From positions 124,001-188,000 of the forward strand of contig NZ_SUNI01000003.1 in assembly GCF_005048225.1 (NCBI RefSeq): a stretch of 64,000 nucleotides of DNA. The letters run 5' to 3'. The stretch's first letter is position 1; every line of letters starts with the position of its first letter. The DNA comes from Paracoccus gahaiensis. GTDB taxonomy: Bacteria; Pseudomonadota; Alphaproteobacteria; Rhodobacterales; Rhodobacteraceae. Made by a program: the position numbers and the translations under genes. Shown here one piece after another: positions 25,571 through 34,599 of the stretch. Below the pieces are notes generated by a model that was not told the origin of the DNA, did not search any database, and saw only the letters and a list, made by a program, of their open reading frames with translations.

Positions 25571-26880
25571 TGGCCGCACGGACCAAGCTGCTGACCACCC
25601 TGGCCATTCCGGCCCTGATCCTGGTGGCCGTCGTGGCCGCCTCGTCCATCTTCATCGTCGACGAGCGTGAAAAGGCGCTGGTCCTGCGGATCGGTCGCGT
25701 CGTCGACGTGCACGAGACGCCGGGCCTGGGCTTCAAGCTGCCCTTCGTGGACAATGTCGTGAAATATGACGGGCGGATCCTGGGCATGCCCACCAGCCCG
25801 CTGGAAGTCACGCCGCTGGACGACCGCCGCCTGGTGGTCGACGCCTTCGCGCGCTGGCGGATCACCGATCCGGTCCGCTTCCGTCAGGCCGTGGGCGTGG
25901 CGGGAGAGCAGGGCGCGCAGATGCGCCTTGAGCCGATCGTGCGGAACTCGATCCGCGAGGTTCTGGGCACGGTGCCCTCGACCGCCGTGCTGTCGGACGA
26001 CCGGACGACGCTGATGAACCAGATCCGCGACGAGGCGCGCGGCAATTCGGGGGGGCTGGGGATCGAGATCATCGACATCCGCCTGACCCGCACCGACCTG
26101 CCCGAGCAGAACCTGGCCGCCACCTATGGCCGGATGCGCGCCGAGCGTGAACGCGAGGCCGCCGACGAGATCGCGCGCGGCAACGAGGCCGCGCAGCGGA
26201 TCCGTGCCGCCGCCGACCGGACCATGGTCGAACTGACGTCCGAAGCCGGGCGCCGGGGCGAGATCGTCCGAGGCGAGGCCGATGCGCAGAGAAACGCGAT
26301 CTATGCCGATGCCTATGGCCGCGATCCCGAATTCTTCGCCTTCACCCGCTCACTGACCTCGTATCAGCGCTCGCTCAGCGGCAATAACAGCTCGTTCGTG
26401 ATGCAGCCCGACAGCGAGTTCTTCACCTATCTGTCCAGCGATGGCGGGGAAGATGCCAATCCGGCCTCGACCCCGGTGCCGGCAGGCACCTCGGCGGCGC
26501 AGTTCGACACGCCCGAGCCGACGACGATCGAGGACGAGGAAGGTCTGGTCACGCCCGAGGTCACCGACCGCGAGGGCAACCCCTTGGGCGAAACCTCGGG
26601 CGTTCGGCTGACGCCGGTTCCCGAGAGCCTGGCCACCCCGCCGCAGCAGCCGGCCGAGATCGTCTCGCCCGAGGCCGATGTGCAGGGCGCTCCGCAGGCC
26701 GAAACGCCGGCGACCGAGGCCCCCGCTGCGGATGCCCCTGCCGCGGACACGGCGCAACCCGAGGCGTCGGCGACCGAGGCTCCGGCGACCGAGGCGCCCG
26801 CCGCCGAGGCCCCCGCTGCCGATGCACCGGCTGCCGATGCCCCCGCCGAGGCCGCCCCTCAGCCGGCTCCGGCGAACTGA
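25570..26880 (+). CDS. hflC: FtsH protease modulator HflC with long Ala/Pro/Glu tail
   Basis: A 436-residue partner of HflK. One N-terminal helix (LTTLAIPALILVAVVAASSIFIV) and an SPFH domain with RLTRTDLPEQNLAATYGRMRAEREREA are typical, and the family part ends near residue 296. The remaining 140 residues are not part of known HflC proteins: an acidic Pro/Ser stretch, then short degenerate units of the type APAADAPAA and ATEAPA. This tail would project from the cage into the periplasm and is probably unstructured. No frameshift separates it from the SPFH part; codon use is similar throughout. Confidence 0.93.
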   Translation: MAARTKLLTTLAIPALILVAVVAASSIFIVDEREKALVLRIGRVVDVHETPGLGFKLPFVDNVVKYDGRILGMPTSPLEVTPLDDRRLVVDAFARWRITDPVRFRQAVGVAGEQGAQMRLEPIVRNSIREVLGTVPSTAVLSDDRTTLMNQIRDEARGNSGGLGIEIIDIRLTRTDLPEQNLAATYGRMRAEREREAADEIARGNEAAQRIRAAADRTMVELTSEAGRRGEIVRGEADAQRNAIYADAYGRDPEFFAFTRSLTSYQRSLSGNNSSFVMQPDSEFFTYLSSDGGEDANPASTPVPAGTSAAQFDTPEPTTIEDEEGLVTPEVTDREGNPLGETSGVRLTPVPESLATPPQQPAEIVSPEADVQGAPQAETPATEAPAADAPAADTAQPEASATEAPATEAPAAEAPAADAPAADAPAEAAPQPAPAN

Positions 26881-26889
26881 GATCGCGGT

Positions 26890-26909
26890 GGGCGGGGTCA
26901 CCCCCGCCC
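26890..26909 (+). terminator. Terminator-like hairpin after hflC
   Basis: A perfect 8-bp stem GGGCGGGG/CCCCGCCC with a TCAC loop lies 9 bases beyond the hflC stop. No T-run follows, so it may only attenuate read-through into degP. Confidence 0.5.
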
Positions 26910-26937
26910 GCCCCCTGATCGCGGACTGCAATGAAAA

Positions 26938-26956
26938 TCACGATCTGTTCACGATC
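26938..26956 (+). promoter_or_regulatory. Direct repeat TCACGATC upstream of degP
   Basis: Two exact copies of TCACGATC lie 11 bases apart start to start, one helical turn, about 110 bases before the degP ATG. Such spacing is typical of sites for OmpR-type response regulators, and degP-type genes are often under envelope-stress control. The regulator is not known. Confidence 0.4.
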
Positions 26957-27063
26957 CGAGAGCGTGGTTTATTTGCAACGACACCCCAGATAGCGTTCAT
27001 AGCCATCAGGCAGCCAAGGGCGCCTTGCCCTGCCGCTGCCCTCGAGAGATGAGGACATCCAGC

Positions 27064-28668
27064 ATGAAACCGCTTTTCCAAGGCCATTTCCTGACCGCAT
27101 CGGCGCTGGCGCTGGCGGTGGGGCTTGGGTCCGCAAGCGCCCAGCAGGCCGTCGACCCCGCCAACACCGATCTGCCCCCCGAGGTCAGCGAACAGGCGCA
27201 GGACGCCGCTGAGGCCAATCGCCCCCTGGGGGCCGATGCGGGTCAGGCGGAGACCGCGCAGGTCATGCCCGGCAGCTTCGCCGATCTTGCCGAACAGGTC
27301 TCGCCCGCCGTGGTGAACATCACCACCACCTCGGTCGTGTCGCAGCCCACCGGCGGCCCCGGCTTCGGTGGTCCGGGTATTCCCGAGGGCAGCCCCTTTT
27401 CCGACCTTTTCCGCGAGTTCGGCATGCCCGGAATGCCCGGCGGCCCCGAAGGCGGCCCGACGCCGCGCCGCTCGAACGCGCTCGGCTCGGGCTTCGTGAT
27501 CTCGGCGGATGGCTATATCGTCACGAACAACCACGTCATCGAGGGCGCCGACCAGATCGAGGTCGAGTTCTATGCCGGCGAACGCCTGCCCGCCGAGGTG
27601 GTGGGCACCGATCCCAATACCGACGTGGCGCTGCTGAAGGTGGAAAGCGAGGATCCGATCCCCTTCGTGACCTTCGGCGACAGCGACGAGGCCCGCGTGG
27701 GCGATTGGGTGCTGGCGCTTGGCAACCCGCTCGGCCAGGGCTTCTCGGCCAGCTCGGGCATCGTCTCGGCCCGCAACCGCGAATTGTCGGGATCCTATGA
27801 CGATTACCTGCAGACCGATGCGGCCATCAACCGGGGCAATTCCGGCGGTCCGCTGTTCAATCTGGATGGCGAGGTGGTCGGCGTGAACACCGCGATCCTG
27901 TCGCCCAATGGCGGCTCGATCGGCATCGGTTTCTCGATGGCCTCGAACGTGGTGTCGCAGGTCGTCTCGCAGCTGCAGGAGTTCGGCGAGACGCGGCGCG
28001 GCTGGCTGGGCGTGATGATCCAGGATCTGACGCCCGAGATGGCCGAGGCGATGGGCCTGCAGGCCTCGGCCGGCGCGATGATCACCGACGTGCCGGAAGG
28101 GCCGGCCCGCGACGCGGGGCTGCAGACCGGCGACGTGATCACCCAGTTCGACGGGACCGAGGTCGAGGACACGCGCGGCCTGGTGCGCCGCGTGGCCGAG
28201 GCGCCCGCCGGCGAGACGGTGCAGATCGTGGTGATGCGTGACGGCGACGAGCAGGTGCTGGACGTGACCCTGGGTCGCCGCGAGACCGCCGAGGGCGAGG
28301 CCGCGCCCGCCAGTGCCGAGGAACCGGCCGAGACCGATCTTCTGGGCATGTCCGTCACCGTGATGACCCCCGAGATGGCGGCCGAACTGGGCGCTGCCCC
28401 CAATGCGCGGGGGCTGGTCATCACGGATGTCGATCCCGAGGGGCCGGCCGCGGACAAGGGCCTGTCGCCCGGCGACATCATCACCGATGTGAACCAGCAG
28501 GCCGTGGCGTCGGTCTCGGATCTGCGGGACCGCATCACCGAGGCCCGCGAGGCGGGGCGCCAGTCGGTGCTGATGCTGATCCGCCGGGGCGGCGACCCGC
28601 TGTTCGTCGCGCTGCCGCTGTCGGCAGAGGACGAAGGCGCGGACGAGGGCGAAGGCGAGGCCGAATAA
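27064..28668 (+). CDS. degP: Do-family periplasmic serine protease DegP/MucD
   Basis: A 534-residue HtrA protease/chaperone. Residues 1-27 are a signal peptide ending GLGSASAQQ. The trypsin-like domain has the full triad: His157 (VTNNHVIEGAD), Asp187 (NTDVALLKVE) and Ser260 (NRGNSGGPLFN). Two PDZ domains follow (from about 310 and 425). The protein ends in an acidic Glu/Asp/Gly tail. It lies 184 bases after hflC; with HflKC it places envelope protein quality control in one locus. Q-linker before the protease domain is Gly/Pro-rich as in MucD. Confidence 0.95.
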   Translation: MKPLFQGHFLTASALALAVGLGSASAQQAVDPANTDLPPEVSEQAQDAAEANRPLGADAGQAETAQVMPGSFADLAEQVSPAVVNITTTSVVSQPTGGPGFGGPGIPEGSPFSDLFREFGMPGMPGGPEGGPTPRRSNALGSGFVISADGYIVTNNHVIEGADQIEVEFYAGERLPAEVVGTDPNTDVALLKVESEDPIPFVTFGDSDEARVGDWVLALGNPLGQGFSASSGIVSARNRELSGSYDDYLQTDAAINRGNSGGPLFNLDGEVVGVNTAILSPNGGSIGIGFSMASNVVSQVVSQLQEFGETRRGWLGVMIQDLTPEMAEAMGLQASAGAMITDVPEGPARDAGLQTGDVITQFDGTEVEDTRGLVRRVAEAPAGETVQIVVMRDGDEQVLDVTLGRRETAEGEAAPASAEEPAETDLLGMSVTVMTPEMAAELGAAPNARGLVITDVDPEGPAADKGLSPGDIITDVNQQAVASVSDLRDRITEAREAGRQSVLMLIRRGGDPLFVALPLSAEDEGADEGEGEAE

Positions 28669-28698
28669 GGCCGCGCATCCTGACAGGATAAGCATGAC

Positions 28699-28724
28699 GG
28701 GGCGGCCTTCGGGCTGCCCCTTTT
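28699..28724 (+). terminator. Intrinsic terminator of degP
   Basis: A 9-bp stem (GGGGCGGCC with GGCTGCCCC, one G-T wobble) is capped by a UUCG tetraloop and followed directly by TTTT. A textbook Rho-independent terminator about 30 bases past the stop. Confidence 0.93.
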
Positions 28725-28792
28725 CAATCCGTCCCCGATCGCCTAACTGCGGCGGGACATCACGGACCGGCCTTTCGCGCCGGGCATTTTAG

Positions 28793-29128
<336 letters not shown>

Positions 29129-29133
29129 TCGGC

Positions 29134-29592
29134 ATGGGTCGGCGCCTTGGCCTTCTGACCGGGCCTAGTTGCGGGTGGTCGGGGCTTGCGGCCTCTGCCG
29201 CTTTGCTGATGGCCGGGGCGGCGCCCGCCCGGGCCGACCGGCTGGAGGTGCTGGTCACCGGCGTTCCGAGCGATCTGGGTGTGGTGGCCTGCAGCCTGCA
29301 CCGCGATCCGGGCGGCTTTCCCCAAGGTACGCCGCTGGCCGCCGACCGGGTGCCGCCGCGCGACGGGCAGGCGCGCTGCGTCTTCTCGGGTCTGGCGCCG
29401 GGCCGCTATGCCGTGGCCGCCCTGCATGATGCGGACGCTGACGGGCAGTTGGGCGTGAATTTCCTGGGGATCCCGACCGAGGGCTGGGGCGTCTCGGGCA
29501 ATGCCGCGCCGCGCCTGCGGGCGCCGCGCTTCGATGAAAGTGCCTTCGATCTGGGGCCGGACCCGATGGGGCTGCAGATCACGTTGCGCTGA
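29134..29592 (+). CDS. DUF2141 exported protein
   Basis: A 152-residue protein with a signal peptide (LAASAALLMAGAAPARA, cleavage about residue 34) and a DUF2141 domain. Typical segments are VVACSLHRDPGGFP, GLAPGRYAVAALHDADADGQL and PTEGWGVSGNA. The family is periplasmic or outer-membrane associated, of unknown role. Its position right after the ferredoxin gene suggests shared transcription but not shared function. Confidence 0.85.
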   Translation: MGRRLGLLTGPSCGWSGLAASAALLMAGAAPARADRLEVLVTGVPSDLGVVACSLHRDPGGFPQGTPLAADRVPPRDGQARCVFSGLAPGRYAVAALHDADADGQLGVNFLGIPTEGWGVSGNAAPRLRAPRFDESAFDLGPDPMGLQITLR

Positions 29593-29606
29593 CGGCGCTT
29601 CCACCG

Positions 29607-30497
29607 TCACTCTTGCGCGACCTGCGCCTCGATCCAGGCGCGGAAGCGGGTGAAGGCCGGGTCGCCCTGCCGCCGGTCGGGCCAGGCCAGCCAATAGGCG
29701 CCCTCGCCCGGGACGGCGGGGCGCAGGATCGGGACCAGCCGCCCCTCGTCGATCTCGGGCCGGGCCAGATAGCTGGGCAGCAGCGCCACCCCCAGACCCG
29801 AGATCGCCGCCTGGATCATCATCGAGAACTGGTCCATCACCATCCCCGACACCGGAACACCCGCCCCGCCCTGCGCCGCGAACCAGGCCGGCCAGCCCGA
29901 GGGGCGCGTCTCCAGCTGCAGCATCGGCAGGCCGGCCATGTCGGCGGGTCCCGCGACCGGGTGCCGGGCCAGGAAATCGGGCGAGGCGCAGGCGGTCAGC
30001 CGTTCGTCGAACAGCTTGACATGCTGCGCGTCCGGCCAGTCGGGTAGGCCGAAATAGATCACCGCGTCAAAGGCTTCGCTGGCAAAGCTGAAGCGCTGGA
30101 TCTTGGTCGAGAGGTTGATCGAGATGCCCGGATTGGCCGACAGGAACTGCCCGATGCGCGGCGCCAGCCAGCGCGTGGCAAAGGTCGGCAGGACCGACAG
30201 CGACAGCACGCCCCCGCCCGGATTGGCGATCAGCCCCATGCTGGCGCGCTGGATCGTGTCCAGCCCCTGCGTGACGGAGGCCGCATAGACCGCCGCCTCG
30301 GCCGTGGGGGTCAGGCGCTTGCGGTCGCGGGTGAACAGCGGCTTGCCCAGCTGCCGCTCCAGCGAGGCGACCAGCCGGCTGACGGTGCTCTGCGTCAGGT
30401 GCAGCTCGTCCGCCGCCGCCGTGACCGAGGCGTGGCGCATCACCGCCTCGAAGGCGATCAGCTGGGACAGCGAGGGCAGGAAGCGGCGTTGGCGCAT
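29607..30497 (-). CDS. LysR-family regulator, GcvA/GcdR-like
   Basis: A 296-residue LysR regulator. The winged helix (residues about 7-65) has SVTAAADELHLTQSTVSRLVASLE, and the rest is a GcvA-type effector domain (LSVLPTFATRWLAPRIGQFL). It is divergent from the glutaryl-CoA dehydrogenase gene, with an imperfect palindrome 1 base upstream of its own ATG, so it probably represses itself and controls gcdH and the CoA-transferase. By position it corresponds to the GcdR regulators of glutarate/lysine degradation; this is inference. Confidence 0.88.
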   Translation of the reverse strand: MRQRRFLPSLSQLIAFEAVMRHASVTAAADELHLTQSTVSRLVASLERQLGKPLFTRDRKRLTPTAEAAVYAASVTQGLDTIQRASMGLIANPGGGVLSLSVLPTFATRWLAPRIGQFLSANPGISINLSTKIQRFSFASEAFDAVIYFGLPDWPDAQHVKLFDERLTACASPDFLARHPVAGPADMAGLPMLQLETRPSGWPAWFAAQGGAGVPVSGMVMDQFSMMIQAAISGLGVALLPSYLARPEIDEGRLVPILRPAVPGEGAYWLAWPDRRQGDPAFTRFRAWIEAQVAQE

Positions 30498-30498
30498 G

Positions 30499-30521
30499 GA
30501 TCATTCATAGAATGCATGATC
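30499..30521. promoter_or_regulatory. Probable LysR operator in the lysR-gcdH spacer
   Basis: Two 10-base arms (GATCATTCAT and ATGCATGATC) flank a 3-base centre and match in 9 of 10 pairs. The site touches the lysR start codon and lies about 85 bases before gcdH. LysR proteins bind such T-N11-A-type dyads. Confidence 0.55.
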
Positions 30522-30603
30522 GCATGAGGAAATAGGGTTTTTCGTGCGGCGCCGGATCGGGTAACCTGTCTTGAACAGTCACCTGATGCAGGAAGGCGCC
30601 ATC

Positions 30604-31812
30604 ATGCTGGACAAGACCACCGTCGACCACAAGGGCACCGCGTTCGCGTGGCAGGATCCGTTCCTGCTGGACGACCAGCTGGAAGAGGACGAGCGGATGA
30701 TCCGCGAGACCGCCGCCTCCTTCGCCGCCGACAAGCTGGCGCCGCGCGTGCAGGACGCCTATCTGAACGAGCACACCGACCCCGAGATCTTCCGCGAGAT
30801 GGGCGCCAGCGGGTTGCTGGGCGTCACCATCCCCGAGGAATATGGCGGGGTGGGCGCGTCCTACGTCGCCTACGGCCTGGTGGCGCGCGAGGTCGAGCGG
30901 ATCGACAGCGGCTATCGCAGCATGATGTCGGTGCAAAGCTCTCTGGTGATGTTCCCGATCCATGCCTACGGGTCGGAAGAACAGCGGATGAAGTACCTGC
31001 CCAAGCTGGCCTCGGGCGAATGGATCGGCTGCTTCGGCCTGACCGAGCCCGATGCCGGGTCCGACCCCGCCGGCATGAAGACCCGCGCCGTCAAGACCGA
31101 GGGCGGCTATGTGCTGAACGGCGCCAAGATGTGGATCTCGAACAGCCCGATCGCGGATGTCTTCGTGATCTGGGCCAAGTCGGACGCGCATGGCGGCAAG
31201 ATCCGGGGCTTTGTCCTGGAAAAGGGCATGAAGGGCCTGTCGGCACCCAAGATCGGCGGCAAGCTGAGCTTGCGCGCCTCGATCACCGGCGAGATCGTGA
31301 TGGAGGATGTCGAGGTCGGCGAGGACGCCCTGCTGCCCAATGTCAGCGGCATGAGCGGGCCCTTCGGCTGCCTCAACCGCGCGCGCTACGGCATCAGCTG
31401 GGGCGTGATGGGGGCGGCCGAGGATTGCTGGTTCCGCGCGCATCGCTATGGCATGGACCGCAAGCAGTTCAACCGTCCGCTGGCCGCCACGCAGCTGTAC
31501 CAGAAGAAGCTGGCCGACATGCAGACGGAGATCGCCTTGGGCCTGCAGGCGTCCCTGCGCGTGGGTCGGCTGATGGATCAGGGCCGCTTCGCGCCCGAGA
31601 TGATCTCGATGATCAAGCGCAACAATTGCGGCAAGGCGCTGGACATCGCCCGGATGGCCCGCGACATGCATGGCGGCAACGGCATCCAGATCGAGTACCA
31701 CGTGATGCGCCATTCGCAGAACCTGGAGACCGTGAACACCTACGAGGGCACGCATGACGTCCATGCCCTGATCCTGGGTCGGGCGCAGACCGGGCTGGCG
31801 GCCTTTGGCTGA
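30604..31812 (+). CDS. gcdH: Glutaryl-CoA dehydrogenase
   Basis: A 402-residue FAD-dependent acyl-CoA dehydrogenase that oxidises and decarboxylates glutaryl-CoA to crotonyl-CoA in lysine/tryptophan and glutarate breakdown. [19 protein letters not shown] and the catalytic Glu381 in [16 protein letters not shown] are near-diagnostic for GCDH as opposed to other acyl-CoA dehydrogenases. The downstream ATG was chosen for its GGAAGG ribosome site. The next gene overlaps by 8 bases and would supply its substrate. Confidence 0.93.
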   Translation: MLDKTTVDHKGTAFAWQDPFLLDDQLEEDERMIRETAASFAADKLAPRVQDAYLNEHTDPEIFREMGASGLLGVTIPEEYGGVGASYVAYGLVAREVERIDSGYRSMMSVQSSLVMFPIHAYGSEEQRMKYLPKLASGEWIGCFGLTEPDAGSDPAGMKTRAVKTEGGYVLNGAKMWISNSPIADVFVIWAKSDAHGGKIRGFVLEKGMKGLSAPKIGGKLSLRASITGEIVMEDVEVGEDALLPNVSGMSGPFGCLNRARYGISWGVMGAAEDCWFRAHRYGMDRKQFNRPLAATQLYQKKLADMQTEIALGLQASLRVGRLMDQGRFAPEMISMIKRNNCGKALDIARMARDMHGGNGIQIEYHVMRHSQNLETVNTYEGTHDVHALILGRAQTGLAAFG

Positions 31813-32953
31813 GGGACCTCTGGCGGGCCTCAAGGTCGTCGAGCTGGCCCGCATCCTGGCCGGTCCCTGGATCGGCCAGACCCTGGCCGATCTGGGCGCC
31901 CGGGTCATCAAGGTGGAGGCGCCCGAGGGCGACGACACCCGCCGGTGGGGGCCGCCCTTCATCACCCGCCCCCGGGCGGATGGCACGATGGAAACGGTCG
32001 CGGCCTATTTCCATGCCACCAATCGCGGCAAGACCAGCGTGACCTGCGACTTCAACGATGCGGGCGATCTGGCGCGGCTGCGAGACCTGATCGACGGTGC
32101 CGACGTGGTGATCGAGAACTTCAAGCAGGGTGGGCTGGCGCGGTTCGGGCTGGATTATGCCAGCGTCTCGGCGCGCAATCCGGGGCTGGTCTATGCCTCG
32201 GTCACGGGCTTCGGGCAGACCGGGCCGCGCGCCCGCCAGCCGGGCTATGACTTCCTGATCCAAGGCATGGGCGGCATCATGGAACTGACCGGCGATCCGG
32301 CGGGCGAGCCGCAGAAGGTCGGCGTGGCCTGGATCGACATCTTCACCGGGCTCTACGGCGTGATCGGCATCCAGGCCGCTTTGGCGGAACGGGCGCGGTC
32401 CGGGCAGGGGCAGCAGGTCGATCTGGCGCTGTTCGACTGCGCCCTTGGCGTCTTGGCCAATCAGGCGGCCAATCACCTCCTGGGCGGGGTCGAGCCCGCG
32501 CGGCTTGGCAATGCCCATCCCAATATCGTGCCCTATCAGGTCTTTCCGGCGTCGGACGGGCATCTGATCGTCGCCTGCGGCAATGACCGCCAGTTCCGGT
32601 CGCTGTGCCTGGCGCTGGACCTGCCCGATCTGGCGCAGGACCCCGCGCTGGCCACCAATGCCCTGCGCGTGGCGGGGCGCGAGGCGCTCTGCGCCACCCT
32701 GGCCCAGGCCTTCGCCCGGCGCAGTCGCGGTGACCTGATCGCGGCGCTGACGCAGGCGGGGGTGCCGGCGGGGCCGATCAACCGGGTGTCAGAGGCGCTG
32801 TCCGATCCGCAGGCAGAGGCGCGGAACATGGTCGTGGCGCCCGAGGGGATCGCGGGGCTGCGCACGCCGATCACCCTGTCGCGCAGCCCGACCGTGGCCG
32901 ACGGCGCCGCCCCCGCCTTGGGCGAAGGGCGCTGGTCCTTCGATCCGGCCTGA
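31805..32953 (+). CDS. Family III CoA-transferase (CaiB/BaiF), probable glutarate CoA-transferase
   Basis: A 382-residue CoA-transferase. [28 protein letters not shown] is the family N-terminus and [16 protein letters not shown] holds the catalytic Asp. The start must be the TTG inside the last codons of gcdH: no ATG or GTG precedes the conserved N-terminus. Coupling to gcdH suggests succinyl-CoA:glutarate CoA transfer, as with the mammalian SUGCT enzyme; this is inference from context, since the family also transfers CoA to other acids. Confidence 0.85.
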   Translation: MAEGPLAGLKVVELARILAGPWIGQTLADLGARVIKVEAPEGDDTRRWGPPFITRPRADGTMETVAAYFHATNRGKTSVTCDFNDAGDLARLRDLIDGADVVIENFKQGGLARFGLDYASVSARNPGLVYASVTGFGQTGPRARQPGYDFLIQGMGGIMELTGDPAGEPQKVGVAWIDIFTGLYGVIGIQAALAERARSGQGQQVDLALFDCALGVLANQAANHLLGGVEPARLGNAHPNIVPYQVFPASDGHLIVACGNDRQFRSLCLALDLPDLAQDPALATNALRVAGREALCATLAQAFARRSRGDLIAALTQAGVPAGPINRVSEALSDPQAEARNMVVAPEGIAGLRTPITLSRSPTVADGAAPALGEGRWSFDPA

Positions 32954-32963
32954 GATCGCGGCC

Positions 32964-33800
32964 CTAGTTCGCGGCGGTGACCTGTGCCAGCGGCGCCGCA
33001 TCATGCAGCGGCAGCGTGGCGTGGCTGGCCCGGTCCCCGAGCGCGCAGTCGAAGACGATGTCGGTGCCCATGCCGAAGACCCGCATCTGGGGGCGCAGCG
33101 CGTCCTTCAGCCGCTCCACGGGGGACAGGCTGGTCAGGCCCTGTGGCCCCGCCCCGATGATCAGCGGCGCGACCGAGACTTGCAGCCGGTCCAAGAGCCC
33201 GGCCTCGAGGAAGCCGGTGATGGTCAGCCCGCCGCCCTCGATCAGCAGCGATCCCAGCCCCATGCCGCGCAGGCCCTCCAGGATCTGCGCGGGGTCCAGC
33301 CGTCCATCGGGGGCGGGCAGGCGCAGGATCTCGATGCCCGGGGCGCGGGGGCGGTCGGTGCCGGTCACCACGATGCGGCGCGCGCCGTCCGCCGCCAGCA
33401 CCAGCGCGTCGTCGGGAAGGCGTCCGCGCGGGTCGATGACGATGCGCGCGGGGTTGGCGCCGCTGCACAGCCGCACCGTCAGGCGCGGCTGGTCGTGCAG
33501 CGCCGTCCTGACGCCGATCACCACGCCCTCGACCAGCGCGCGCAGCCGGTGCAGATGCGCCAGCCCCTCGGGGCCCGACACATCGCGCGCATCGCCCGAG
33601 GCGGTGGCCACGCGCCCGTCCAGCGACTGCCCGATCTGCGCCAGCGTCACCGCCCCCAGATCGCGCCGCGCCACGGGACCGTAGAGGTCCAGCGCGGCGC
33701 GTTCACCGGGCGAGAAGCGCCCGCAGCAGGCGCAGGCCATGCCGTCCCGGACCGACAGGATGCGGTCCCAGACCCGGGGGGTGACGTCGACGACCTGCAT
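32964..33800 (-). CDS. Stand-alone RibD C-terminal (pyrimidine reductase) domain protein
   Basis: A 278-residue NADPH-dependent reductase of the DHFR-like RibD_C family, without the N-terminal deaminase domain of bifunctional RibD. The core motifs are TLAQIGQSLDGRVATASGDARDVSGPEG, RALVEGVVIGVRTALHDQPRLTVR and LLIEGGGLTITGFLEAGLLDRL. In riboflavin synthesis this reduces the ribosyl to a ribityl side chain of an aminopyrimidine. The first 45 residues are extra and hold a CACCG cysteine cluster. Last gene of a five-gene operon headed by a GTP cyclohydrolase II; strong ribosome site GGAGAGGAG. Its natural substrate is probably a product of the preceding enzymes. Confidence 0.88.
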   Translation of the reverse strand: MQVVDVTPRVWDRILSVRDGMACACCGRFSPGERAALDLYGPVARRDLGAVTLAQIGQSLDGRVATASGDARDVSGPEGLAHLHRLRALVEGVVIGVRTALHDQPRLTVRLCSGANPARIVIDPRGRLPDDALVLAADGARRIVVTGTDRPRAPGIEILRLPAPDGRLDPAQILEGLRGMGLGSLLIEGGGLTITGFLEAGLLDRLQVSVAPLIIGAGPQGLTSLSPVERLKDALRPQMRVFGMGTDIVFDCALGDRASHATLPLHDAAPLAQVTAAN

Positions 33801-33823
33801 GGCTCCTCTCCTCTCTGGTCCGC

Positions 33824-34597
33824 TCAGGGCCGGGCTGCGGGCAGGGCCAGCAGATCGCGATGGCCGATCGCGCAAAGGCTGTCCTCGGCGGCGGCGGCGC
33901 GGCGGTCGCCCCATGCGGCGGCACCTGACGCGCCCGTTTCGGCGGCGGCGCCTGCGATCCCCTCCAGCAGCGCGCGCTGCAGAGGGGCGGTCTCGGCATC
34001 CAGGCGCCAGGGGCTGTCGCCCTCGGTCACGCGAAAGCCCGCGGCGGCGAAGATCGCGGCGGCGCGGGTGGCGGCATCGGGGCCAAGCGCAGGGCCCAGG
34101 CCCTTGTCGCCGCGCTGGTGGTCGTTGAAGGCGCGGGTGATCTGGGCGTCCTCGGGCAAGGCCGGATCCCAGGTCATCACCCCGTCATAGGACAGCGCGC
34201 CATAGAAGGGCAGGCCGGCCTTGGCCAGGCGTGCAGCCAGCGCCTCGATCCAGGGGGCGGGCATCAGGTCCAAGAGCGCCGAGGCCGTGACCAGCGTCAC
34301 CCCCTCCAGAGGCAGGGCGTCCAGATCGCGCAGGTCCAGCGCATGGGTCTCGGCCCGGCCCGGCGCCTCGGTCGCGGCACGCTCCAGCAAAGCGGGGTCG
34401 TTGTCCACCAGATGCCAGTGCGCATGGGCGGGCAGATGTGGGGCCAGCGTGCGCAGGGTCGAGCCCGTGCCGCAACCCAGATCCAGGATCACCGGATCCG
34501 CCCCCGCCGCCGCGACGGCCCCCGCCAGCAGCCCGGCATCGCGGGCGGCGATGTCGGCAGGTTCGCGCAGCGCCAGCCAGTCGGCGGAAAAGCCCAT
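33824..34597 (-). CDS. Class I SAM-dependent methyltransferase
   Basis: A 257-residue methyltransferase with motif I VILDLGCGTGSTLRTL, an acidic loop WHLVDNDPALLERA and motif IV region VTLVTASALLDLMPAPW. The substrate-facing C-terminal half is not recognisable. It starts 2 bases after the PTPS-like gene, so it belongs to the pteridine-type operon and probably methylates its product. Homologues of this kind beside RibA and RibD genes suggest a small-molecule rather than a nucleic-acid target. Confidence 0.85.
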   Translation of the reverse strand: MGFSADWLALREPADIAARDAGLLAGAVAAAGADPVILDLGCGTGSTLRTLAPHLPAHAHWHLVDNDPALLERAATEAPGRAETHALDLRDLDALPLEGVTLVTASALLDLMPAPWIEALAARLAKAGLPFYGALSYDGVMTWDPALPEDAQITRAFNDHQRGDKGLGPALGPDAATRAAAIFAAAGFRVTEGDSPWRLDAETAPLQRALLEGIAGAAAETGASGAAAWGDRRAAAAEDSLCAIGHRDLLALPAARP

Positions 34598-34599
34598 GA

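Noticed and set aside
26700..26880. Repetitive GC-rich end of hflC as a DNA repeat array
   Set aside because: The units are degenerate at both DNA and protein level and keep the reading frame, so this is low-complexity coding sequence and not a CRISPR or tandem DNA repeat.
31800..31815. Possible frameshift fusing gcdH and the CoA-transferase
   Set aside because: Both proteins have complete family termini; the 8-base overlap is ordinary operon coupling from a TTG start.
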